Positions 57,960 through 64,000 of a DNA stretch of 64,000 nt are shown here, in pieces; positions within the stretch are counted from its first letter, which is position 1; each line of letters opens with the position of its first letter. Source of the stretch: an uncultured Alphaproteobacteria bacterium (lineage in GTDB: Bacteria; Pseudomonadota; Alphaproteobacteria; Rs-D84). The translations under genes and the position numbers were made by a program. The notes below the pieces were generated by a model. The model was not told where the DNA came from, searched no databases, and saw only the letters and a program-made list of their open reading frames with translations. Location of the stretch: the NCBI GenBank assembly GCA_904502095.1, contig CAJGDG010000002.1:1-64000 (forward strand), in the 5' to 3' direction.

Positions 57960-60040
57960 TTGTAAGAAGAAGTTTGTTTTTTCCATTGGTTAGAATTTTT
58001 TGCCTGTTGATCGTCGGGCTGGTTGTTGCTTTGGTTGTGGCATTAAGTCAGGTTAATTTGGATACATTGCGTGGCAGTATTGTTAATGTGCTGCAAGATG
58101 CAACTGGGTTGCCCGTTCAGGTTGATGGCGATGTGTCTTGGCGATTGTCTTTGCGGCCAAGGATTGAATTAAATCAAGTGCGTGTTGCAAATGCGGATTG
58201 GGCAAAAAATAAATATGCGTACAGTGCGGAAAAAATTGATGTGCGGTTGAATTTGATTTCGTTGTTTCGTAATCGTCCGACTATTCAGAATGTTCGAATT
58301 TATGACGCAAAGATAAATATAGAAAAAAATCAAGATGGTAAAATTTCTGTGCCAAAAATAGCTGCAAAAAAAGAAGGTGCAGATACAAAAAAGACGCCAG
58401 ATTTGTATCCTTTTAAAGATATGGGGTTGGGCAGTGTAGAGGTAAAGAATTTAAATGCAAATGTGTTTGGGAAAAAATATTCGTTGGATGGCTTGAATGT
58501 TCGTTTGGTTAAGCGCAGGGATAAACGCGAATATTCGGGTTGGATAAAATTTGATAAACGGGTTTCTTCTTTTATTGTTGCGTTGTCAGAATATAATGCG
58601 GACAGAAAAATTTATCCTGTTCAGGTGGCGATTTCAACCAAGGGCGAGGCGTTAATTGCAAATATTGCGCTGGAAGGAACCAGTAAATTGCCAATCGATT
58701 TTATTATCAAGGGTGATATGCCAGATGTCCCAACTGTTGGAAAATTCTTTGGCGTTGATTTGTCGTTGGTGCCTGATTTAAAAGTGAATATTGCGGGCGG
58801 GTTTGACGGAAATAAAATAAAAATCAGAAAGTCTTCTTTGTTCGGTAATGGAACAGATTTTACTGTGTCTGGCGATTATGATTTGAATGCAGAAAATCCA
58901 ATTATAAATGCAGATGTTCATTCGTCTTATTTGAATTTGATGCATTTGTTCCCCAGTGCATTCGGAAGACAAAGCAAAAAACCAAATCGTGAATTAAATG
59001 TTTTTAAAGATACCCCATTGTTCGGCGATTTTATGTATAACAAGACGATAAGTTTGCGTATTGAATTAGATGACTTTGTTATGTATCGAGATCTGAATAT
59101 TCAGAATTTAGATTTGAAATTTAACCTGCGTGATAATCGGATTAGAATCGATTCGGATTTAAGTATCGCAGAAGGCGATGTTGATTTTGCAATTGATGCA
59201 GATGTTATGCCAGATGGGAATTTGGATGCTGTTGTCGCGTTTGTTGGAAACGGGGTTCGTGTTGGTGAAATTTTGCATGAAATAAATAAAAATGATTTTA
59301 TTTCGGATTTGCCCGTAAATATTGATTTTTATGTCAAAGCGCATGGTAAAAATCTGACGGAAATTATGCAGACAATAACGGGGCCGGTTAATGTGTATTC
59401 TGTGGATAAAGGTTATGCGCATTCTGATTTAGTGGCATATATGTATGGAACAGATTTTTTAACATCGCTGCGACATAGCATCCAGGATTTATTCAGTTCA
59501 GAAAAAAAACATAATCAAATAAAGATTTCTTGTTTGGCTTTAAATGCAAAACTACGTGATGGGGTTTTTGAAACACAAAACGGTTTTGCAATTGAAACAA
59601 ATGCAATTAATGTTCGTCTGGGGGGCAGTTTAAATCTGGGTGAAGAAGAAATGAAGTTGTTTTTAACGACCGTTCCTGTGCGAGGGTTAAAATTGTCGTT
59701 GACCGGAAATGTTGTTAATTCGGTGTCTTTAAGTGGTAGTTTGGCAGAACCTGATATAAAAATTAGCGGCGCGGCGGTTGCGGGCAAGGTTGCATCTGCA
59801 ACGGGTATTGGGTTGTTGTTGGCGCCTATTACAGGCGGTATCAGTTTGGTCGCAGGTGCAGGTATCGGTTTGGTCGCGGGTGATTTGTTGGAAAATTGGT
59901 TGGCAGACAGTCATCCGTGCGAAACAGCGATGACGCGTGGTGCGCCACTGTATCGCAATGATCCAGAATGGATGGGGACACCTGTTTCGGAATTGATTAA
60001 TACAGTGATGCCAACAGAGGAAGACGGCAAAGGAGAATAA
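57956..60040 (+). CDS. AsmA-family protein
   Basis: A 694-residue envelope protein with an N-terminal signal anchor (about 10-35) and a long periplasmic beta-rich region. Typical AsmA segments are TGLPVQVDGDVSWRLSLRPRIELNQV near the start and the C-terminal domain with DLNIQNLDLKFNLRDN and LNLGEEEMKLFLTTVPVRG. AsmA-like proteins take part in lipid movement between the membranes and in outer-membrane integrity. A Gly/Ala-rich helix (about 640-660) occurs near the end. It starts inside rlu and is followed 2 bases later by cdaA. Confidence 0.88.
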   Translation: MIVRRSLFFPLVRIFCLLIVGLVVALVVALSQVNLDTLRGSIVNVLQDATGLPVQVDGDVSWRLSLRPRIELNQVRVANADWAKNKYAYSAEKIDVRLNLISLFRNRPTIQNVRIYDAKINIEKNQDGKISVPKIAAKKEGADTKKTPDLYPFKDMGLGSVEVKNLNANVFGKKYSLDGLNVRLVKRRDKREYSGWIKFDKRVSSFIVALSEYNADRKIYPVQVAISTKGEALIANIALEGTSKLPIDFIIKGDMPDVPTVGKFFGVDLSLVPDLKVNIAGGFDGNKIKIRKSSLFGNGTDFTVSGDYDLNAENPIINADVHSSYLNLMHLFPSAFGRQSKKPNRELNVFKDTPLFGDFMYNKTISLRIELDDFVMYRDLNIQNLDLKFNLRDNRIRIDSDLSIAEGDVDFAIDADVMPDGNLDAVVAFVGNGVRVGEILHEINKNDFISDLPVNIDFYVKAHGKNLTEIMQTITGPVNVYSVDKGYAHSDLVAYMYGTDFLTSLRHSIQDLFSSEKKHNQIKISCLALNAKLRDGVFETQNGFAIETNAINVRLGGSLNLGEEEMKLFLTTVPVRGLKLSLTGNVVNSVSLSGSLAEPDIKISGAAVAGKVASATGIGLLLAPITGGISLVAGAGIGLVAGDLLENWLADSHPCETAMTRGAPLYRNDPEWMGTPVSELINTVMPTEEDGKGE

Positions 60041-60042
60041 AG

Positions 60043-60804
60043 ATGTTTAGTTGGGTTGGGCTGATTCAAATCGTAATAATTGTTGGGATGATTTGGGTAT
60101 TTTATCGCAGTTTTATCAAAAATACACATTCTGAAAAATTGGTGCGCGGATTGATTGGTTTGGCGGCGCTGTGGGTGTTAAGTTTTATTTGTTCGTGGGC
60201 GCACCTGGATTTGTTGGGGGCGTTTTTGCATGGTATGGCACTGTTTTTATCAATCAGTTTGATTGTCGTTTTTCAGCCAGAATTACGCAAATTTATCGCA
60301 CTGATGGGAAATGTTGATGAATGGCGCAGGGTGTTAAAACGTGGTGAAATTAAAACCAAAGACACAAAAACATTGGATGCGATTGTTGGGGCGGTTGAAT
60401 ATATGTCGTCAAAACGTACAGGTGCACTGATTGTTTTCCCAGGAACTATGGACGATACTGTTATTGAAAAAAAGGGCGTTTTGATAAATGGACGTGTAAG
60501 CAGTGAATTGTTGCTGACAATATTTTTTAATAAAACACCTTTGCATGATGGTGCGGTTATTATTGAAAAAAATCGGATTGCATATGCAGGGGCAATATTG
60601 CCTTTGTCACAAAATAATTTAAATTGGAAATATGGTACGCGTCATCGTGCCGCATTGGGAATGAGTGAGGTGTCCGGTGCGTCTGTTTTGGTTGTTTCCG
60701 AAGAAAGTGGCGATATATCTATTGCAGAAAAAGGGAAAATAACAAAATACGACGATGTAAAAAAATTGCGTGCTAAGTTGGAAAAAATTCTGCTGAAAAA
60801 TTAA
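60043..60804 (+). CDS. cdaA: Diadenylate cyclase CdaA (DisA_N domain)
   Basis: A 253-residue membrane enzyme that makes the second messenger c-di-AMP from two ATP. Three N-terminal membrane helices (about 4-20, 34-52, 57-80) precede the DAC domain, with the DGA motif at D169-G170-A171 (TPLHDGAVII) and RHR at R200-H201-R202 (GTRHRAALG), both intact. CdaA is widespread in Firmicutes and Actinobacteria but uncommon in Alphaproteobacteria. No CdaR or GlmM partner is nearby; the neighbours are asmA-like (2-base gap) and a terminator, so it may serve envelope homeostasis. Confidence 0.94.
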   Translation: MFSWVGLIQIVIIVGMIWVFYRSFIKNTHSEKLVRGLIGLAALWVLSFICSWAHLDLLGAFLHGMALFLSISLIVVFQPELRKFIALMGNVDEWRRVLKRGEIKTKDTKTLDAIVGAVEYMSSKRTGALIVFPGTMDDTVIEKKGVLINGRVSSELLLTIFFNKTPLHDGAVIIEKNRIAYAGAILPLSQNNLNWKYGTRHRAALGMSEVSGASVLVVSEESGDISIAEKGKITKYDDVKKLRAKLEKILLKN

Positions 60805-60841
60805 TTTTTATGTTTTTGTTTTTCGGGTTCTTTTGGTCTTG

Positions 60842-60861
60842 CACCGAATCGGTGTTTTTTG
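60842..60861 (+). terminator. Terminator of the pilin-rlu-asmA-cdaA operon
   Basis: CACCG-AAT-CGGTG followed by TTTTTT, before dnaN. Confidence 0.85.
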
Positions 60862-60923
60862 GTAAAGTTAAACCAACGAGTGTAGGAAACCACACATATA
60901 GATAAAGGAAACAGGAGCGTATA

Positions 60924-62042
60924 ATGGAATTTTCAGTATTTCGTCAGGTTTTGATACGCGCGCTGGGACATATGCAGTCCATTGTTGAAAAGCGTGCGAC
61001 ACTGCCGATATTGATGAATGTTAAATTAGAAGTTGCAGACGATTTGATTTTGTCTGCGACAAATGTTGATTTGGAACTGGTTGAACATGTGGCCGCTGAT
61101 ATCACTTTGGCTGGCAAAACAACTGTGCCGGTACAAATGCTGTATGATATTGTTCGTAAATTGCCAGATGATGCAGAAATTTCATTTAAGCAATCTGGTG
61201 ATCAATTGGTTGTGTCCAGTGGTCGTGCGGTATTTCGTTTGCCAACATTGCCAGCAGAAAATTTCCCTGCAATGGCGGGCAGCAATTTGACTACAAAATT
61301 CCAAATGACAACTGGTGATTTGGCTCATTTGATTAATCAGACAAAGTTTGCAATCCCAACAGACGATGTGCGTTATCATTTGGGCGGTATTTATTTCCAT
61401 ATTTCAGATGACAGCGGTGAAAAAAGATTGACCGCGGTTGCAACTGATGCCCAGCGTATGGCATTGTGTGCAATGCCGGCACCAGCGGGCAGTGCTGAAA
61501 TGCCGTCTGTTATTTTGCCAAGACGCGTAATCGGCGAATTGTCCAAATTGTTGGAAGATGCAAATGTTGATGATGTTACGGTTGAGTTGTCAGATACCAA
61601 GGCGCGTTTCACAATTGGTTCGGCTATTTTGACAAGTAAATTGGTTGACGCCCAATATCCAAACTATCGCGTTGTTATTCCAAAAGGTAACGACAAGATT
61701 GCAATTTTGGATAGAAAGCAGTTTATTAATGCTGTGGACTTGGTTTCTGTTGCTAGTGTTGATAAAACAAAATCTGTTCAGCTGACTTTCAGTATGAACA
61801 AATTGGTTATCAATGCGTCCAGTCCGGATGCCGGCACCGCAACCCAGGAATTAGATATTGAATACAACGGCGATTCGTCATTTACAGTTGTGTTCAATGT
61901 AAAGTTCTTGTTGGATGTCGCTGGTCAGATACAGGGCGAAAAATTCCAGATGGAAATGCAGGACCCATTGGCGCCTACGAAATTAAATTCGACCGACAAA
62001 GATACAGACGCATTGTATGTATTAATGCCGATGAGAATGTAA
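60924..62042 (+). CDS. dnaN: DNA polymerase III beta clamp
   Basis: A 372-residue sliding clamp with the three-domain fold. N-terminal VLIRALGHMQSIVEKRATLPIL, the middle DGAEF-like AVFRLPTLPAENFPAM and the C-terminal ALYVLMPMRM are typical. It stands alone here, not beside dnaA or recF. The upstream AGGAG ribosome site is strong. Confidence 0.97.
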   Translation: MEFSVFRQVLIRALGHMQSIVEKRATLPILMNVKLEVADDLILSATNVDLELVEHVAADITLAGKTTVPVQMLYDIVRKLPDDAEISFKQSGDQLVVSSGRAVFRLPTLPAENFPAMAGSNLTTKFQMTTGDLAHLINQTKFAIPTDDVRYHLGGIYFHISDDSGEKRLTAVATDAQRMALCAMPAPAGSAEMPSVILPRRVIGELSKLLEDANVDDVTVELSDTKARFTIGSAILTSKLVDAQYPNYRVVIPKGNDKIAILDRKQFINAVDLVSVASVDKTKSVQLTFSMNKLVINASSPDAGTATQELDIEYNGDSSFTVVFNVKFLLDVAGQIQGEKFQMEMQDPLAPTKLNSTDKDTDALYVLMPMRM

Positions 62043-62050
62043 TGATAATA

Positions 62051-62077
62051 AAAAAACCGCCAATCGGCGGTTTTTTT
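62051..62077. terminator. Terminator of dnaN
   Basis: AAAAAAACCGCC-AATC-GGCGGTTTTTTT. Confidence 0.92.
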
Positions 62078-62098
62078 AAGTTGTTTTTGTTTGTGGTA

Positions 62099-62127
62099 AA
62101 AAAAATTCCCCAATCGGGGAATTTTTT
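62099..62127. terminator. Terminator facing rpsT
   Basis: AAAAAATTCCCC-AATC-GGGGAATTTTTT; a second hairpin between convergent dnaN and rpsT, with the same AATC loop. Confidence 0.9.
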
Positions 62128-62137
62128 AATTTTTGAA

Positions 62138-62398
62138 TTAAGCCATTTTGGCAACTTTCTTGGCCAAACGCGAAATTTTGCGTGCAGCGCGTTTCTTTGG
62201 CATAATTTTGCCAGCAGATTTCATAATTTTGCTTTCTGCGTTGCGTGCAGCAGTTGTTGCAGCAGCCTTGTCCCCAGATGCAACGGCAACCAGCGCTTTC
62301 TTGGTTGCTGTTTTTACTGCACTGCGGCGTGCTGTGTTGATTGCGTTTTTCTTGGCCGAGACCAAAATTCTTTTTTCAGATGACTTATGATTTGCCAC
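62138..62398 (-). CDS. rpsT: 30S ribosomal protein S20
   Basis: An 86-residue S20: MANHKSSEKRILVSAKKNAIN at the N-terminus and the Lys/Arg-rich helical remainder ending in KISRLAKKVAKMA are standard. It binds 16S rRNA early in assembly. Its ATG has AAGGAAAA upstream. Single-gene unit facing dnaN. Confidence 0.97.
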   Translation of the reverse strand: MANHKSSEKRILVSAKKNAINTARRSAVKTATKKALVAVASGDKAAATTAARNAESKIMKSAGKIMPKKRAARKISRLAKKVAKMA

Positions 62399-62471
62399 TT
62401 TATTTTCCTTTTATTTTCTAAATGTTTCTGGTATTTTATAAAAAACAAACATAAAATCAAGGAAAAATAAC

Positions 62472-63059
62472 ATGGAATATATTTTTGGTTTAATTATTTC
62501 TTATTTATTGGGGTCAATTCCTATGGGGTTGCTGTTGACAAAGTTGATGGGAAAGGGCGATTTGCGCCAGGTTGGCAGTGGTAATATCGGCGCAACGAAT
62601 GTTATGCGCGTTGGCGGTTTGCGTATGGCGGGGTTGGTTTGGCTGCTGGATATGGCCAAGGCGATTGCCGCTGTTTTTGTCGGAAAATACATTGCAGGCG
62701 ATGCGTTTGGTGCATGGTGTGGGTTTGCTGCGATTGTTGGACATTGTTATCCGATTTGGTTGAAATTTAAAGGCGGCAAGGGCATTTCGTCACTGTTTGG
62801 TGTGTTGTTGGCGGTCAGTCCGTTGTCTTTTGTGATTTGTGGTATTGAATGGTTGTTGGTTGCGTTGACCAGTGGGGTGTCTTCGTTGGGGGCAACGGTT
62901 GTTTTTTGCTTGATACCAATCTTAGGATTTGCGATTGGTGTTAATGTTGGTTTTGCTTTTCTGGCAATCGGATTACTGTGCATGTGGCGTCATCGTGAAA
63001 ATATAAAAAGATTGCGTGGGGGCAGCGAATCCAAAATAGAATGGAAGTGGAAAAAATAA
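62472..63059 (+). CDS. plsY: Glycerol-3-phosphate acyltransferase PlsY
   Basis: A 195-residue polytopic membrane enzyme that moves an acyl group from acyl-phosphate to glycerol-3-phosphate, the first step of phospholipid synthesis. The three motifs GSGNIGATNVMRVGG, FKGGKGISS and the C-terminal WRHRENIKRLRGGSE are present. It complements pgsA in the window. Confidence 0.95.
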   Translation: MEYIFGLIISYLLGSIPMGLLLTKLMGKGDLRQVGSGNIGATNVMRVGGLRMAGLVWLLDMAKAIAAVFVGKYIAGDAFGAWCGFAAIVGHCYPIWLKFKGGKGISSLFGVLLAVSPLSFVICGIEWLLVALTSGVSSLGATVVFCLIPILGFAIGVNVGFAFLAIGLLCMWRHRENIKRLRGGSESKIEWKWKK

Positions 63060-63063
63060 ATTT

Positions 63064-63088
63064 ATGGGGGCACGCACCCCATTTTTTC
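63064..63088 (+). terminator. Terminator of plsY
   Basis: ATGGGG-(GCACGCA)-CCCCAT followed by TTTTTCTTTT. Confidence 0.85.
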
Positions 63089-63113
63089 TTTTGACTTTAT
63101 TTTTTTGTCATTT

Positions 63114-63124
63114 TGTGATATAAT
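63114..63124 (+). promoter_or_regulatory. Extended -10 promoter of the 63151 gene
   Basis: TGTGATATAAT, 26 bases before the ATG at 63151. Confidence 0.6.
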
Positions 63125-63150
63125 ACAGTCAGTATTTAAAGGAAGAGAGT

Positions 63151-63978
63151 ATGAGATTTTTTGTACCTTTGATTTTGGCTTTGGCTGTGATGGATGTGGC
63201 GTCTGCGGCAAATTCGGCTGGGCGCGGTCGTGTTTCTATGGCGGATCAGATGATGGCGGCACCACGTGCGACAGTGTCAAAAAATCAAATAAACGCTATG
63301 GCGGCGGCAAACCATAAAAGCAGTTTGGCTGTCACGCCCGAAGTAATGCAGCCCGCAGAAAAAATTGATATGCGTGAAGATGAAAAGAATGCGTGTATTG
63401 GTAATAATGTCGGGGTTGGAAACACTTTTGTTTGGGCGTCCAGATACAGTAATACGGATAATTATTCCATGATGCTGGAAGATACAGAAAGTCCAGAAAA
63501 CAATACTTGTTTCGTTCGTGTTGAATTAAAATCGCGCGATCCAAAGATTGATGTTTCTGATTTTGAGGCTAAATATTATGAAATGGGGCAAAATATCAAA
63601 TGCGCAGAGTGGGTTGAAGAAGAAGATCTTCGGCAAAGAATTTTAGACGCTAAAAAGTCAAAGCGCGCGTGGGCGACTGTTGGTGGTGCGGTTGGTGGTG
63701 CGGCAGTTGGTGTCGGCGCAATGGAATTATTTGGTAATAAAATAATTGGTGGCAAGGTCGAAGGACAAAAGGGGATGGATGAAAAACAGTTCATAATTTC
63801 TAATATCCACAAGCAAAAGGAACAAGATTCTGCGAAATACAATGCTTTTGTTAAAGATATTAAAGACTTAAAAGAATCCTGTGACGAAAATAACCAAGAT
63901 GCGCTTTCTAAATCCGTTTGCGATAAATATAAATATCTGATGGATGAATTTGCAAAGACCGAGACGACAAAAAGTTAA
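63151..63978 (+). CDS. Exported protein with coiled-coil/Gly-rich hydrophobic module
   Basis: A 275-residue protein with a signal peptide (ends DVASA). An Ala/Met-rich N-terminal part is followed by a Cys-containing domain (about 75-150), then a helix with LDAKKSKRAW leading into a Gly/Ala/Val-rich hydrophobic segment (about 172-195), and a C-terminal helical part with two further Cys. The K-x-S-K plus Gly-rich hydrophobic arrangement parallels the secreted proteins at 48393 and 48808, so a common family is suspected. Function unknown. A terminator (63981-64000) begins at the window end. Confidence 0.75.
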   Translation: MRFFVPLILALAVMDVASAANSAGRGRVSMADQMMAAPRATVSKNQINAMAAANHKSSLAVTPEVMQPAEKIDMREDEKNACIGNNVGVGNTFVWASRYSNTDNYSMMLEDTESPENNTCFVRVELKSRDPKIDVSDFEAKYYEMGQNIKCAEWVEEEDLRQRILDAKKSKRAWATVGGAVGGAAVGVGAMELFGNKIIGGKVEGQKGMDEKQFIISNIHKQKEQDSAKYNAFVKDIKDLKESCDENNQDALSKSVCDKYKYLMDEFAKTETTKS

Positions 63979-63980
63979 AA

Positions 63981-64000
63981 AAATCCGCAGTTGCGGATTT
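63981..64000 (+). terminator. Terminator at the window edge
   Basis: AAATCCGCA-GT-TGCGGATTT directly after the 63151 gene; the downstream T-run is cut by the end of the window. Confidence 0.75.

Overview
The window is AT-rich chromosome from an uncultured alphaproteobacterium, probably host-associated with a compact genome. The evidence is a MucR/Ros-family regulator, a MiaB/GatCAB/TatABC/LolA gene set, an alphaproteobacterial-type ParE, an RHH_4 protein, Rickettsiales-like palindromic repeats, tight ATGA/TAATG gene overlaps, and many short Cys-rich exported proteins like those of the gut 'RF32-like' lineage. The placement is inference from gene content; no rRNA is present. Housekeeping genes look intact, so this is mainly core chromosome with islands of lineage-specific secreted proteins.

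Layout. 0-3.7 kb: a two-gene cassette of secreted Cys-rich proteins between arrays of palindromic repeats. 3.7-9.4 kb: rarA, a zinc-ligand-less MucR protein, a membrane-anchored lysozyme/TPR protein, and a single ORF fusing YbeY to Lnt. 9.4-11.5 kb: a four-gene minus-strand operon (RHH, SUKH-like and two unknowns). 11.5-15.8 kb: trmB, an acetyltransferase, gltX and a hemolysin III gene. 15.75-17.7 kb: thrS preceded by an 18-codon leader ORF with six consecutive Thr codons, a strong attenuation candidate. 17.7-29.3 kb: a small lipoprotein, SPOR, tatA, dksA/trxA, sufS-sufT-sufE, ftsL-like/ftsI, recJ, nrnA-like, lolA, tatBC and an NlpD-like lipoprotein. 29.4-34.3 kb: a lactate-oxidase-like flavoprotein, tRNA-Lys and envelope proteins. 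34.3-40.2 kb: miaB, two tiny coupled ORFs, gatB, tRNA-Phe, gatA, an RNA polymerase alpha-CTD-like protein and gatC. 40.2-45.2 kb: ruvX, an AI-2E family permease, a membrane protein, sufC and sufB. 45.4-50.6 kb: a TcpQ-like protein and a type IVb secretin, then two related secreted coiled-coil proteins. 51-64 kb: parE, dnaJ, pgsA, a short uvrC, a type IVb-like pilin, rluC/D, asmA-like, a diadenylate cyclase (cdaA), dnaN, rpsT, plsY and another secreted protein.

How the genes work together. Envelope biogenesis dominates: Tat export, Lnt/LolA lipoprotein maturation and transport, SPOR/NlpD/FtsI division and peptidoglycan remodelling, PgsA/PlsY phospholipid synthesis, and a type IVb pilus whose parts are split between loci. 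Fe-S assembly is carried by two separated clusters (sufBC and sufSTE) with no sufD visible. GatCAB beside a single GluRS fits indirect Gln-tRNA synthesis. A recurring extended -10 promoter (TATGATATAAT-like) precedes many transcription units, and bidirectional hairpins separate convergent genes.

Best leads: the threonine leader peptide upstream of thrS; the YbeY-Lnt fusion; the alpha-CTD-like gene in the gat operon; c-di-AMP synthesis in an alphaproteobacterium; the repeat-bounded cassette; and the pair of 55-codon ORFs ending in the same motif.
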